Positions 54,620 to 63,946 of a stretch of DNA of 64,000 bases are shown piece by piece. The notes under the pieces are model-generated. The model was given only the letters and a program-made list of their open reading frames with translations, was not told the origin of the DNA and did not search any database. The number at the start of each line of letters is the position of its first letter. The first letter of the stretch is position 1. The stretch spans positions 52,240 through 116,239 of the forward strand of contig JAPOYS010000115.1 in NCBI GenBank assembly GCA_026706455.1. Direction: 5' to 3'. Origin of the DNA: Chloroflexota bacterium. Lineage in GTDB: Bacteria > Chloroflexota > Anaerolineae > Aggregatilineales > Phototrophicaceae. The position numbers were made by a program, and so were the translations under genes.

Positions 54620-56521
54620 TTACCAATAGAAGCGTTGACCCTGGCGCCCTTGCTCGCGCTCGTCGACCAGCGCCTTGGTCGCATCGTCATGGGTGACCTC
54701 GGCGCCAAATACATCCCACCAGATGCCGGAGCGCGGCAGGCGGCTGTAGCGTTCGATCTGGGCGACGATCATGCAGGAACGGCGCTCCAATTTGGCCTCG
54801 GCCAGCGCCGACTTAAGCTGGTCTTCATCGGAGACATTCCAGGCGCGCAGGCCAAAGCTCTCCGCGTTCTTGGCGTAATCGATCTGGACGAAGTCGCCAT
54901 CGTCCAACTTGCCCGTCTCTTGATTGCGCACGCGGAATTCATTGCCCAGGCTGTGGCCGACGAGGACCTTCTGATGTCCGTGAATGGACTGGAAGCCGTC
55001 GTTCTGCAGGAGAATCACGGTCAGCTTGAGGTTCTCCTGAACGGCGGTCTTCAATTCCATCGGATGCAAGAGATAGTTGCCGTCTCCCAAGAAGACATAC
55101 ACTTCGCCGTCATGGGGCCGCGCCAGCCGCACGCCAATGGCGCCGGGAATATCGTATCCCATGCAGGAGTAGCCAAATTCGAGATGCAAGACGCGCCCGG
55201 CGGTCGCCTCAAAGAGCTGATGCAGGTCGCCCGGCGCTGTGCCCGCCGCGCACACCAAGGTATCGCCAGCGTCCATAAAGTCGTTCAGCGCGCCGATGAC
55301 CTGCGCCTGACTCATGCGTTCGTCCGGATATTGCACATATATCGAATCGCGCTTCTGCTCAAGCCAAGCCTGCCTGTCGACTGCCACAGATTCCACGTAG
55401 CCGGCATTGGGCTTGACGCCGGCGCTCTTGCCAGCCGCTATCAGCTTGCGCAGACATTCGCGCGCGTCGGCGACAATTGGAAGCGCGCCCAGTTTATGCG
55501 CGTGGGCGCCACTGACGTTGATGCTGACGAACTTGACCTCCGGGTGTTGCCAGGCGGAATAGGAACCGGTGGCGAAGTCGGCCAGGCGCGTGCCAATCAG
55601 AAATACCAGATCGGCATCAACCGCGTATTTGCCCGAAAGCGGCGTCCCCGTATGGCCGCTGCCGCCGATCAAAAGCGGCGATTCCTCTTGCAGCGCGCCC
55701 CGCCCCGAATGCGTTTCACCGACCGGGATGCCAAAAGCGTCGGAGAATTCGCGCAGCTCAGCCCAAGCCTTGGCGTAGTGCAGGCCGCCGCCAGCCAAGA
55801 TGTAGGGACGTTCCGCCTCCCGCAGCAGCGCTATCGCTTCGTCGATTCGTCTCTCATCGGGCTGGCGCCGCTCAATCCGCCAGATCCGCTTGCGGAAGAA
55901 ATTGGTCGGATAGTCAAAGGCGACGCTCTGTATATCCTGCGGCAAAGCGATTGTTGCCGGACCGGCATCGACCGGGTCGGTCATGACGCGCATGGCTTCC
56001 GGCGCTGCATACAGGATCTGCTCCGGACGCGTGATGCGGTCGAAGAATTGGCTGACGACGCGAAAGCAGTCGGTCACGCTCATATCCAGCGACACCGGAT
56101 GTTCGATATCTTGCAAGACCTGCCCTTGAAAGCGGGTCGCGTAATAATCCGATGGCAGCAGCAAAACTGGCAAGCGATTGACGTGAGCGGCGGCCGCGCC
56201 GGTGATCATATTGGTCGCGCCGGGCCCGATCGACGTCGTGCAGGCGAAGGTCTGCGTGCGCAGGCGAGCGCGCGCGAAGCCGGCCGCGGCATGCACCATC
56301 GACTGTTCATTGGTCGGCTGATAATAGGGCAGATCATCGCCATATTCCCAGAGCGCCTGACTTAAGCCGCTCACGTTGCCATGGCCGAAGATGCCCCAAA
56401 TGGCGGGGATGAAGCGCTGCTGCTCGCCATCGTACTCGCTGTATTGCGCCTGAAGGAACTTTATCAGCGCCTGCCCCATCGTCAGACGAACCGTTTCTTG
56501 ACGGCAAAAGGGCTGAAACAT
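54620..56521 (-). CDS. iolD: 3D-(3,5/4)-trihydroxycyclohexane-1,2-dione hydrolase (IolD)
   Basis: A 633-residue thiamine-diphosphate enzyme of myo-inositol degradation, which opens the ring of the dione. The N-terminal part VRLTMGQALIKFLQAQYSEYDGEQQRFIPAIWGIFGHGNVSGLSQAL is characteristic of IolD among ThDP enzymes, as is NEQSMVHAAAGFARAR with the catalytic-type Glu. The ThDP motif reads VYVFLGDGNYLLHPMELKTAVQENLKLTVILLQN. Followed by a PfkB kinase. No other iol genes (iolB, iolE, iolG) are in the window, so the pathway would be completed elsewhere. Confidence 0.88.
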   Translation of the reverse strand: MFQPFCRQETVRLTMGQALIKFLQAQYSEYDGEQQRFIPAIWGIFGHGNVSGLSQALWEYGDDLPYYQPTNEQSMVHAAAGFARARLRTQTFACTTSIGPGATNMITGAAAAHVNRLPVLLLPSDYYATRFQGQVLQDIEHPVSLDMSVTDCFRVVSQFFDRITRPEQILYAAPEAMRVMTDPVDAGPATIALPQDIQSVAFDYPTNFFRKRIWRIERRQPDERRIDEAIALLREAERPYILAGGGLHYAKAWAELREFSDAFGIPVGETHSGRGALQEESPLLIGGSGHTGTPLSGKYAVDADLVFLIGTRLADFATGSYSAWQHPEVKFVSINVSGAHAHKLGALPIVADARECLRKLIAAGKSAGVKPNAGYVESVAVDRQAWLEQKRDSIYVQYPDERMSQAQVIGALNDFMDAGDTLVCAAGTAPGDLHQLFEATAGRVLHLEFGYSCMGYDIPGAIGVRLARPHDGEVYVFLGDGNYLLHPMELKTAVQENLKLTVILLQNDGFQSIHGHQKVLVGHSLGNEFRVRNQETGKLDDGDFVQIDYAKNAESFGLRAWNVSDEDQLKSALAEAKLERRSCMIVAQIERYSRLPRSGIWWDVFGAEVTHDDATKALVDEREQGRQGQRFYW

Positions 56522-56585
56522 TACGGTACGCTCCTTTCCTGCTGGGCTAGAAATTCAAGTCGGCTTGGTCCAGGGCAGGCTTAGT

Positions 56586-57953
56586 CTACTCGTCTCCAAG
56601 CGCCGCCAATGTAATTTCCGCGGCGCGCCCAAGATATGTCTCGGGCCTCAACTCCATCAGCAATCGTTTCTCCGATTGGGGCAAATCCAGCGAGTTGAAG
56701 AAGTCGCGCAGGTCGTCTTGAGATACACGCGCGCCGCGAGTCAGCGCCTTCAGTTGTTCATAAGCGCTGGGGAGGTGATGTTTGCGCATGATCGTTTGCG
56801 CCGCTTCCGCCAGCACCTCCCAGGCGCCTTCGAGATCAGCCGCCAGCGCCTCCCGGTTGACGGCGACTTTGGCTAATCCGCGTTGGGTCGAATGCAAGGC
56901 GACATAACTGTGGGCGATGGCGATGCCGAAGTTCCGCATGGCCGACGAGTCACTGAGATCACGCTGCAGCCGGGACAGGGGCAGCTTGTCCGCCAGATGA
57001 GCGAAGCCGGCGCTGCTGAGCCCCAGATTGGCTTCCGCGTTTTCAAAGTCGATCGGATTCACTTTATGCGGCATCGTCGACGAGCCGACCTCTTCAGCCT
57101 TGACGCGCTGGCGGAAATAGCCAAGTGAAATGTATTGCCAGATGTCGCGGCAAAAGTCGAGCAGCACATGGTTGAAGCGCATAAAGCTGTGCGCCAATTC
57201 AGCCAGGAAATCATGCGGCTCGATCTGGGTCGTCAGCGGATTGTAGGTCAGCCCCAACTCCTCGACAAATCCCCGCGCAATCCCTTGCCAGTCCACATTC
57301 GGATAGGCCAGGTCATGGGCGTTAAAGGCGCCGACCGCGCCGTTGAACTTGCCCAGGTATTCTTGCGCTTCGATTGCCTTGAGCTGCCGCCGCAGTCTGT
57401 AAGCAAAGACGGCGATCTCTTTCCCAATTGTCGTTGGCGTGGCCGGCTGTCCATGCGTGCGCGCCAGCATCGGCGTCCCCGCGTTAGACCTTGCCAACGC
57501 GGCGATACCTGCGTTCAAGGAATGCGCGAGCGGCAGCCAGACATTTTTTACGGCATCGCGAAACACCAGGGCGTAAGCCAGATTGTTGATATCGTCGGAG
57601 GTGCAGGCAAAATGCAGGGACTCGGCGACATCGCGCAAGCTGGTCTCACGCAGCCGCTCCCGCAGATAGTACTCAACGGCTTTCAGATCGTGGTTGGTTT
57701 GCGCTTCGAGCGCTTTGACGCGCCGGGCGGCTTCCGAGTCAAAGTCGCAGGCGAGCGAGTTTAGGACGTCCATCTCGCGTTGAGATAAAGAACGCACATG
57801 CGTGATTTCAGGATGTTCGGACAGCGCGGCCAGCCAGCGCGCTTCCAGCATCACGCGGTGCTTAATCAGCGCCCACTCGGAGAGAAAGTCGCGCAGGGGC
57901 GCCGTCGTCGCGGCATAGCGTCCGTCTATGGGCGAGATCGCGCGTAGATGCAT
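56586..57953 (-). CDS. purB: Adenylosuccinate lyase
   Basis: A 455-residue fumarase/aspartase-superfamily enzyme acting twice in purine synthesis (SAICAR and adenylosuccinate cleavage). Signature loop GSSTMPHKVNPIDFENAEAN contains the mobile catalytic Ser. ESLHFACTSDDINN and ARTHGQPATPTT carry the catalytic His pair. The start ATG at 57953 gives the common N-terminus MHLRAISPIDGRY; a longer frame adds 12 poor residues. The SAICAR-type insertion and length fit the E. coli-like PurB subfamily. Confidence 0.94.
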   Translation of the reverse strand: MHLRAISPIDGRYAATTAPLRDFLSEWALIKHRVMLEARWLAALSEHPEITHVRSLSQREMDVLNSLACDFDSEAARRVKALEAQTNHDLKAVEYYLRERLRETSLRDVAESLHFACTSDDINNLAYALVFRDAVKNVWLPLAHSLNAGIAALARSNAGTPMLARTHGQPATPTTIGKEIAVFAYRLRRQLKAIEAQEYLGKFNGAVGAFNAHDLAYPNVDWQGIARGFVEELGLTYNPLTTQIEPHDFLAELAHSFMRFNHVLLDFCRDIWQYISLGYFRQRVKAEEVGSSTMPHKVNPIDFENAEANLGLSSAGFAHLADKLPLSRLQRDLSDSSAMRNFGIAIAHSYVALHSTQRGLAKVAVNREALAADLEGAWEVLAEAAQTIMRKHHLPSAYEQLKALTRGARVSQDDLRDFFNSLDLPQSEKRLLMELRPETYLGRAAEITLAALGDE

Positions 57954-58105
57954 CCTGCTCCACCACAGGCTTCGAACTGATACGAGCAAGTATTGTACTA
58001 TGAACGCGGGCGCAATTCCTCACCTTTGCCAATCTCGACCTGCACTTATGGCGGCGAAGTCGGCATAATACTTGCTTTGCGATACGCTGTAGCGGAGCAT
58101 GGTCA

Positions 58106-59200
58106 ATGTCTAGCCTGATCCAATCGACGCCGCGGGCTGATGGCTTCCGCATGCCAGCGGAGTGGGAGACCCATGCGGGCTGCTGGATGCTTTGGCCTCA
58201 ACGTCCTGATACCTGGCGCAACGGCGGCAAACCGGCGCAGCGGGCTTTTGCCAAAGCGGCAGCGCAAATTTCCCGCTTCGAGCCGGTAACTATGGGCGTC
58301 AATCCCGATCAATTCGAGAATGCGCGAGCGATGCTGCCGGCGGCGGTGCGCGTCCTGGAGCTCTCCAACAACGACGCCTGGATGCGCGATTGCGGCGCCA
58401 CATTCGTGGTGGATGATCGCGGCGGTCTGCGCGGCGTCGACTGGCGGTTCAACGCCTGGGGCGGCCTGCAGAAGATGATGTACTTCCCCTGGGACAAAGA
58501 TGATCTCGTGGCGGCCAAGATGCTCGAGATCGAATCACTGGATCGCTACAAAGCGCCATTGGTTATGGAAGGCGGCTCGATCCACGTAGATGGACAGGGG
58601 ACGCTGATCACAACCGAGCAGTGCTTGCTGCACCCAAACCGGAATCCCGATCTTTCGCGCGGCGAGATTGAGCAGTATTTGGCGGATTATCTTGGCATCA
58701 ACAAGATTATCTGGCTGCCGAGAGGCGTGTATGAGGACGAGACCGATGGCCACGTCGACAACCTTTGCTGCTTCGTCCGACCGGGTGTGTTGGCTCTAAC
58801 ATGGACGGATGACCGGTCCGATCCTCAATACGAGCGCTCGGCCGAAGCCTACGACGCGCTGAAGGCAACGCGTGACGCGCGCGGCCGTCCTTTCGAGGTG
58901 CGCAGGATTCATCAGCCCGATCCGATGACCATGACCCAGGAAGAAGCCACCGGACTGGATATCACGGATACGGCATTTCGACGCCCGGCCGGAGAACGCC
59001 TGGCGGGCTCCTACATTAACTTCTACATCGCAAATGGCGGCATCATCCTCCCGCAATTCAAGGACCGACACGATGAAGCGGCGCGGCAAAAGCTGGCGGA
59101 ACTGTTTCCAGCTCACAAAGTCGTATGTCTGTATTCGCGCGAGATTCTGCTCGGCGGCGGCAACATTCATTGCATTACGCAGCAGCAGCCGGCTGGATGA
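58106..59200 (+). CDS. aguA: Agmatine deiminase
   Basis: A 364-residue guanidine-group hydrolase converting agmatine to N-carbamoylputrescine. Family motifs: [23 protein letters not shown] at the N-terminus, [49 protein letters not shown] (catalytic His) and [14 protein letters not shown] with the nucleophilic Cys near the C-terminus. Ribosome binding site GGAG 8 nt upstream. No N-carbamoylputrescine amidase is adjacent. Confidence 0.94.
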   Translation: MSSLIQSTPRADGFRMPAEWETHAGCWMLWPQRPDTWRNGGKPAQRAFAKAAAQISRFEPVTMGVNPDQFENARAMLPAAVRVLELSNNDAWMRDCGATFVVDDRGGLRGVDWRFNAWGGLQKMMYFPWDKDDLVAAKMLEIESLDRYKAPLVMEGGSIHVDGQGTLITTEQCLLHPNRNPDLSRGEIEQYLADYLGINKIIWLPRGVYEDETDGHVDNLCCFVRPGVLALTWTDDRSDPQYERSAEAYDALKATRDARGRPFEVRRIHQPDPMTMTQEEATGLDITDTAFRRPAGERLAGSYINFYIANGGIILPQFKDRHDEAARQKLAELFPAHKVVCLYSREILLGGGNIHCITQQQPAG

Positions 59201-59227
59201 TGGCCGGTCAAGCCGCGAGGAAACGAT

Positions 59228-59509
59228 ATGTCCGAATACGTCAGGGTCGAGGTCGAATTCAGCGACGATCCGCTCGTCGCCGACCTGTATATCAATCAGG
59301 TCTTGACCGAAGCGGGCGCGGAAATCTACAGCAACCCACAGGAGGGCGACCTGGGCTCGCCAATCGCCCAATTGCTCTTCACGGCGGTAGATGGCATCCA
59401 AAGGCTGACGATCGCGGACGATCGCCTGACGATCACGCGCGAGCCGGAGCAGGCTTGGGAAGCGATCATTGATGAAGTGCGAGACGCCCTGCGCGACTGG
59501 TTCCTATGA
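59228..59509 (+). CDS. Nfu N-terminal-domain protein
   Basis: A 93-residue protein resembling the stand-alone Nfu/NifU-like N-terminal domain: EIYSNPQEGDLGSPIAQLLFTAVDGIQRLTIADDRLTITREPEQAWEAIIDEVRDAL. In mitochondria-type Nfu this domain precedes a CxxC iron-sulfur scaffold; here there is no cysteine, so it is not itself a cluster carrier. GAGGAAAC precedes the ATG. It follows aguA by 27 bp and is probably co-transcribed. Confidence 0.7.
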   Translation: MSEYVRVEVEFSDDPLVADLYINQVLTEAGAEIYSNPQEGDLGSPIAQLLFTAVDGIQRLTIADDRLTITREPEQAWEAIIDEVRDALRDWFL

Positions 59510-59559
59510 GTGGCGCCAGCCGAGTCATGCGATACCGATGAGAGCTCAATAGCAAGAGC

Positions 59560-59584
59560 GGGCGAGCCACCGCCTCGCCCCTAC
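59560..59584. repeat. REP-like palindrome, copy 4
   Basis: GGGCGAG pairs with CTCGCCC around a 7 nt centre and is followed by CTAC, as in the copies at 8070 and 13710. The centre is less symmetric than in the other copies. It lies between the convergent Nfu-like and FmdB genes. Confidence 0.65.
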
Positions 59585-59657
59585 AACCCACGGATTTTTT
59601 GTGTACCTTTGTTCTATTAAGCAAACGTTTCTAATGCGGTGTTGAAGCGACGTGGGC

Positions 59658-59978
59658 TCAGGCCGAATCCGCCGGTTCAATTGGATCCGGGCTTGCCGGC
59701 GCGGCGCGGCTGTCGCTTTGGCCGCCGCTTACTTGCCTAAACATTTCGTCGACCTGGCGCCCTTCGCCGGACTCCAACACCGATAGCATTTCTCGCGAGG
59801 ACAGCCTGCGATAATCGCGATTGGTCTTGGGAATGGCGACTTGCGAAATCAAGCGCGTCAACTCTTTTGATTGGCAGGCTGGGCAGCGCAAGCAGGCGGC
59901 ATCGTAGAGCGCGTAGGTCTTGAAGCCTTGGCTGAATCGATGCTGACAAGCATCACAGCGAAAGTCGTATTCCGGCAT
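59658..59978 (-). CDS. FmdB-family zinc-ribbon protein
   Basis: A 106-residue protein starting MPEYDFRCDACQHRFSQ and continuing LRCPACQSKELTRLIS: two CxxC knuckles of the FmdB/CxxC_CXXC_SSSS family. The C-terminal half is disordered, rich in Ser, Pro and Ala. Role unknown; members are linked to formamidase regulation or metal handling. The start at ATG 59978 was chosen over a TTG three bases earlier. It sits 12 bp after the PyrD-like gene on the same strand. Confidence 0.85.
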   Translation of the reverse strand: MPEYDFRCDACQHRFSQGFKTYALYDAACLRCPACQSKELTRLISQVAIPKTNRDYRRLSSREMLSVLESGEGRQVDEMFRQVSGGQSDSRAAPASPDPIEPADSA

Positions 59979-59990
59979 CAAGGTTCCCGC

Positions 59991-60920
59991 TCAGCTTGGA
60001 TCTGAGCGCGGCGTCGGTGGCGCCGTCCGCCGCTCCATCGCTTCGGTGTGGCTCATATCCGGGTTCCACTCGTCGGGCAGCGCATCCTTCTGCCTGGTGG
60101 CGATCCAGCCGCCCAGATCGCGCGCGATGCGTTCCAGCATCTTCGGGCGCGCCCAAGTTGCCGTATCGACTTGCACGGCGACCGCCCCAGCCTCAATGTA
60201 ATCGCGCGCGTCCTGCGGCGAGTGAATGCCACCGCCTGCGATTATTGGCAGGTCAGTGGGAATCTCGCGCGCCAATCTGCCCACCAGGCGCAGGACAATC
60301 GGCTTGATCAGGGGTCCATAGACCCGCCCGCTGACCAGACGCCCCGTGTGTTCGTCTCTGGCAGTGCCGCGCGGCGGCGCCGTCAACACCAGCGCATCGG
60401 CGCCCGCGTCAGCCACGGGCAGCGCCAACTGACCGCACTCATAAAATGGCAAACGCACCAGCAAGGGCTTTTCCATTTTCGCCGCTTCGCTAACCAGGTC
60501 GATCGCTTCATTTCGGATGATGCCGTCGCGCAGACCAAGCTCGAGGCCCGCGATCTCGTCGACGGTGTCAATCAAGTCGAGCGCGCGCTTGATTTGGCTA
60601 GTCGAGGCGCTGGCGAGATGCACGATAACGGGGACTGGCATGCTCGCCCAAACGCGGCGATTCTGGCTGATCACCTTGGCGAGTCCCGGGTTGGGCAGCC
60701 CGGTATGAACCAGGACGCCGGCATCCAGAGAAATGATTCGCGTGCCGGCAGCCGGCTTCCAGGGCTCGAGCGTGACCGGATTCGTAACGACGGCGCCGAG
60801 CATATCGTAATTCAACAGGGCTTTGTAGCGGTCGCCGAAACCGAGGGTGCCCGCGGCTGGCATGACCGGCGTTGAGACGATAAGGCTGTGTTTGCCGGGC
60901 TTGGTGATTTCAATCGCCAT
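59991..60920 (-). CDS. Dihydroorotate dehydrogenase-like (PyrD) flavoprotein
   Basis: A 309-residue TIM-barrel oxidoreductase. Conserved parts: TPVMPAAGTLGFGDRYKALLNYDMLGAVVTNPVT at the start, DALVLTAPPRGTARDEHTGRLVSGRVYGPLIKPIVLRLVGRLAREI in the FMN region and PIIAGGGIHSPQDARDYIEAGAVAVQVDT at the phosphate-binding end. Directly upstream on the same strand is a PyrK-like subunit, so this is a class 1B-like pair. Several residues differ from housekeeping PyrD (no NxSCPN motif seen), so the substrate may differ from dihydroorotate. Confidence 0.82.
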   Translation of the reverse strand: MAIEITKPGKHSLIVSTPVMPAAGTLGFGDRYKALLNYDMLGAVVTNPVTLEPWKPAAGTRIISLDAGVLVHTGLPNPGLAKVISQNRRVWASMPVPVIVHLASASTSQIKRALDLIDTVDEIAGLELGLRDGIIRNEAIDLVSEAAKMEKPLLVRLPFYECGQLALPVADAGADALVLTAPPRGTARDEHTGRLVSGRVYGPLIKPIVLRLVGRLAREIPTDLPIIAGGGIHSPQDARDYIEAGAVAVQVDTATWARPKMLERIARDLGGWIATRQKDALPDEWNPDMSHTEAMERRTAPPTPRSDPS

Positions 60921-60935
60921 AGACAGCCTGCCGCG

Positions 60936-61694
60936 CTAATTCAGGCGCAGTTCGGTCAAGTCGAAAGCCGGACCGTCGATGCATTGGAGCTTATGCTCGC
61001 CGCGCAGGCTGAGCGCGCAAGCATGGCAAGCGCCGACGCCGCAGGGCAAGTCTCGCTGTATGACGCCGAAGAGATAGTTGGCCGGTATATCGTAATGACG
61101 CTCGCGCATAATCGCCAGGATCTCGCCGAAGAAGCGCAGGCTGTCGCCCTGCCCGACGAGCGCAAAGACTTGGTCTGCCCAGCCCAAGGTCATCACCATA
61201 TCCGACCAGGTTAGATTGTCTTCCGCCTGGATGACCTCGACTTCCTCCGGCAGGTGATTCGTTTCGTACTGCCTGGCGGAGCCCATTAAGACCAGGGTTA
61301 TGCCAACCTGCTTCGCCAACAACGATGGAATCATCAGCAGCAAGGCGGCCGGCATCGCCTCGTATGCGATGAGGAGAACGTTGCGCAATTTATGACGGAA
61401 GCGATAGGCCCGCCCCACCGGACCAAGAACGCTTAGCAATTGACCGGGCACGAAATGAGCGCGCGCCGGGCGTTCAACCGCCACGATATTGCCAGCCTGG
61501 ATCGCAACCGGGAACCAGAGTTCGCGCAAATAAGGATCCCAGTTTTCGATGTCATAATCCTTATCAATCCGCCGCACCAGCAGCGCTTGCCCGGCCCGCA
61601 TAGCCGTGAGCGACCTATCGACCGCCAGCTCAAGGCGCTGATAGCCGCGATTGACGCGCTTTATGCGCTCAATGTAGGCTTGTGTCTCTTTCAC
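60936..61694 (-). CDS. PyrK-like electron-transfer subunit (FAD / [2Fe-2S])
   Basis: A 252-residue ferredoxin-reductase-type protein. The C-terminus has CGVGACHACALSLRGEHKLQC, a C-x4-C-x2-C-x11-C [2Fe-2S] site as in PyrK. The FAD/NAD folds are seen in PGQLLSVLGPVGRAYRF and VLLIAYEAMPAALLLMIPSLL. The GTG at 61694 (VKETQAYIERIKRVN) is the probable start; the frame is open further upstream but that sequence looks non-coding. It ends 15 bp before the PyrD-like gene, forming a likely heterodimer. Confidence 0.85.
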   Translation of the reverse strand: MKETQAYIERIKRVNRGYQRLELAVDRSLTAMRAGQALLVRRIDKDYDIENWDPYLRELWFPVAIQAGNIVAVERPARAHFVPGQLLSVLGPVGRAYRFRHKLRNVLLIAYEAMPAALLLMIPSLLAKQVGITLVLMGSARQYETNHLPEEVEVIQAEDNLTWSDMVMTLGWADQVFALVGQGDSLRFFGEILAIMRERHYDIPANYLFGVIQRDLPCGVGACHACALSLRGEHKLQCIDGPAFDLTELRLN

Positions 61695-61715
61695 GCTCGG
61701 TCTCCCCGTCCGACT

Positions 61716-61723
61716 ATTATAAT
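61716..61723. promoter_or_regulatory. Divergent -10 boxes (ATTATAAT palindrome)
   Basis: ATTATAAT reads TATAAT on both strands and lies between the PyrK-like gene (minus) and the GT39-like gene (plus). It could serve either direction; no clear -35 boxes were found. Its distance (22 bp) fits the PyrK-like start better. Confidence 0.4.
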
Positions 61724-61880
61724 CGGTATGGGACGCGCCGACCCGGCATTCGGCGGAGGATATGCGCGCCAGAAAGGGTAGAATAGGGTCAGGCGATTGC
61801 AAGGGTGACGAGTCGCGGGCGGATTGGACCGCTTTCGGGCTTGCTTGCGCCGCCGCAATCGTTGGCTTTCTAGCGTCGCC

Positions 61881-63281
61881 ATGAACCGGGATTTGCAGAT
61901 GCGAGGCGACAGAGCCCATTTTCGCGTACTCTGGCTCATTGTACTGGCTGGCTTTGTCCTGCGCTTCGCTTATGCGATGCAGCAGCCGACGCTGATTCAG
62001 TTCACCAGCTCCACCGGTGGCGATAGCAGTGGGTACCTGGTTAATGGCGCGGGCTTCTTCAGCGGCAAAGAGCACGGCTGGATCCGGGGCCTGCCCTTCT
62101 ACATATCCAGCCTCAAGTCGGCGCCGCTCTACATTTTGTTTGTCGGCATCTTTCAGCCCCTGCTGCCCGATCACGAGACCATCATCGCCATTCGTCTGTT
62201 TCAATGCTTGGCCTCGGCAGCGACCGTGTATCTCGCCTATCGGCTGGCTCGCGTCATCGCCGGCAACGGGCGAGCCGGTTTAGTCGCCGCCGGGCTGATG
62301 GCTCTGCATCCAGCGCTTGTTACGGAGCCAGCCAATATCGCTACCGAAACCCTGTATGTGTTTTTTCTGGCAATGGGGCTATGGCTCTATATCGAATATG
62401 TCGTCTGCGGGCGGGCGGATCCGCGACCATATCGACTCAGCGCGGCGGCGGCGCTGGCATTGGCGGCGGCGGCATTCGGCTTGGCGACCTTGACCCGCGG
62501 CGTATCCGCGCTCTTCCCGCTGGCGCTGGCGGCGCATCTCCTATTTCTGGGGCGCCGCAAGTTAATCTGTCGCCCACGGCAGCTCGCCTTGCTGCTGATC
62601 TTGATCTACGCGGCGGTGGTTTCAACCTGGACAATTTACAACCTCGCGCTCTGGAATCGGTTCATCATTGTCAGCGATCAGTTGATGCCGGCGCTCTGGC
62701 GCGGCGCCGAAAGCCGGGATGGCTCGCCGGAGCAGAATGACCGGCTGCTGCTGGAAGGCGTCGCAGTCACGACGCCGGCTGACTGCGAAGTCGACTGCAA
62801 ATTCGAGCATGCAACTGAGACATACCTCAGCAAGATTGGCGCAATCATTCGCGCCGACTTCACCCGCTTTATCACCCTCCGAGCCGGTGAACTGGCTTAC
62901 TCGATATTGCAGCCCTACGGCACAGCGCCTTTCGGCGATATCAGCATCGTTGAGGCGGGGCGAAATTGGATAGCGCATGACCGATCGCTCGCTGGGTTCG
63001 TTCAGGTATTGCGGCTTGAAGGCTTCGCCATCAAATTGGCATTCTGGTTATTCCACTACCTTGGCCTTGCGTTCGGCGTCTTGGGCATGATCTGGTCGCG
63101 CGAGCGCTGGGTGGCGGCGCTTCCGCTCGCCGGTTTTGCCATCTATACGCTGCTCGCGCATTCATTTCTGCTGGCGATTCCGCGATACTTGTTTCCTGTC
63201 GAGTTCGTCTGGCTGATATTCGCCGGCGCCGCCATCGACAAACTGTACGACCGCTGGACGACTGCGCGACCCGGCGGCTGA
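61881..63281 (+). CDS. GT39/ArnT-like membrane glycosyltransferase
   Basis: A 466-residue membrane protein with about ten helices. The first periplasmic loop after helix 1 has GGDSSGYLVNG, where the acidic residue resembles the catalytic site of GT-C enzymes. ARLLARVIAGN-like (here YRLARVIAGNGRAGLVAAGLMALHP) and TETLYVFFLAMGLWLYIEY are typical of the dolichyl-phosphate-mannose-type (GT39/PMT_2) family. It probably transfers a sugar from a polyprenyl-phosphate donor; acceptor unknown. Start ATG at 61881 chosen over a TTG at 61824. Confidence 0.78.
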   Translation: MNRDLQMRGDRAHFRVLWLIVLAGFVLRFAYAMQQPTLIQFTSSTGGDSSGYLVNGAGFFSGKEHGWIRGLPFYISSLKSAPLYILFVGIFQPLLPDHETIIAIRLFQCLASAATVYLAYRLARVIAGNGRAGLVAAGLMALHPALVTEPANIATETLYVFFLAMGLWLYIEYVVCGRADPRPYRLSAAAALALAAAAFGLATLTRGVSALFPLALAAHLLFLGRRKLICRPRQLALLLILIYAAVVSTWTIYNLALWNRFIIVSDQLMPALWRGAESRDGSPEQNDRLLLEGVAVTTPADCEVDCKFEHATETYLSKIGAIIRADFTRFITLRAGELAYSILQPYGTAPFGDISIVEAGRNWIAHDRSLAGFVQVLRLEGFAIKLAFWLFHYLGLAFGVLGMIWSRERWVAALPLAGFAIYTLLAHSFLLAIPRYLFPVEFVWLIFAGAAIDKLYDRWTTARPGG

Positions 63282-63365
63282 AGAGGTCTATGCGTTCGGA
63301 AAGTGACGAAGCCAGCACGCAGGGGGCTTGCCTCCGAGCGCCGCCAAATCAGGTCGAGGAGAAAG

Positions 63366-63911
63366 ATGAAGATTTATACCAAGAGCGGCGACCAAGGCGA
63401 GACGTCTCTGTTTGGCGGGAGGCGCGTCCCCAAGCGCCATCTGCGCGTCGAAGCCTACGGCACGATAGACGAGGTCAATTCGGTTCTCGGTTTGGCGCGG
63501 GCGGCAGGCGCAAGCGCGCAGGCCGATCAGTGGCTCGAAGAGGCGCAGAACCAGTTGTTCCGGCTCGGGTCTGACCTGGCGGCGCCCCCCGACGTCAACG
63601 CGAATTGGCTGAAGCGTGTCTCGGCGGAAGACATCGCCTGGCTGGAAAGCTCGATAGACCGAATGACAAGCGAGCTGCCGCCGCTGAAGAACTTCATCCT
63701 GCCCGGCGGGACGCCGGCCGCCGCCCATATTCATCTGGCGCGCGCCGTCTGCCGCCGCGCCGAGCGTCTGATCGCGGCGCTGAGTGAATGCGAAGACATC
63801 GGCGCCCAGGCGCTGCCGTACGTCAATCGCCTGTCCGATTGGCTATTCACCTTGGCGCGCTATGAAAATATGCAGGCGGGCCTAAGCGAGACCCTTTGGA
63901 ACGCGCGCTGA
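63366..63911 (+). CDS. Cob(I)alamin adenosyltransferase, PduO type
   Basis: A 181-residue four-helix-bundle enzyme that transfers the adenosyl group of ATP to cob(I)alamin to make coenzyme B12. MKIYTKSGDQGETSLFGGRRVPK is the ATP-binding N-terminus; YGTIDEVNSVLGLAR, FILPGG and ARAVCRRAERLI and YVNRLSDWLFTLAR are family signatures, with the Arg/Asn ATP contacts. AGGAGAAAG precedes the ATG at 63366; an in-frame extension to 63303 is unlikely. Confidence 0.95.
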   Translation: MKIYTKSGDQGETSLFGGRRVPKRHLRVEAYGTIDEVNSVLGLARAAGASAQADQWLEEAQNQLFRLGSDLAAPPDVNANWLKRVSAEDIAWLESSIDRMTSELPPLKNFILPGGTPAAAHIHLARAVCRRAERLIAALSECEDIGAQALPYVNRLSDWLFTLARYENMQAGLSETLWNAR

Positions 63912-63946
63912 TTGCTCGCTCCGCCGGGACTGATTGCGAGAATTTA

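Noticed and set aside
54557..56365. 602-codon open frame on the plus strand, antisense to iolD
   Set aside because: It mirrors the strong codon bias of iolD, has no family features and covers the gene end to end; IolD motifs on the other strand are unambiguous.
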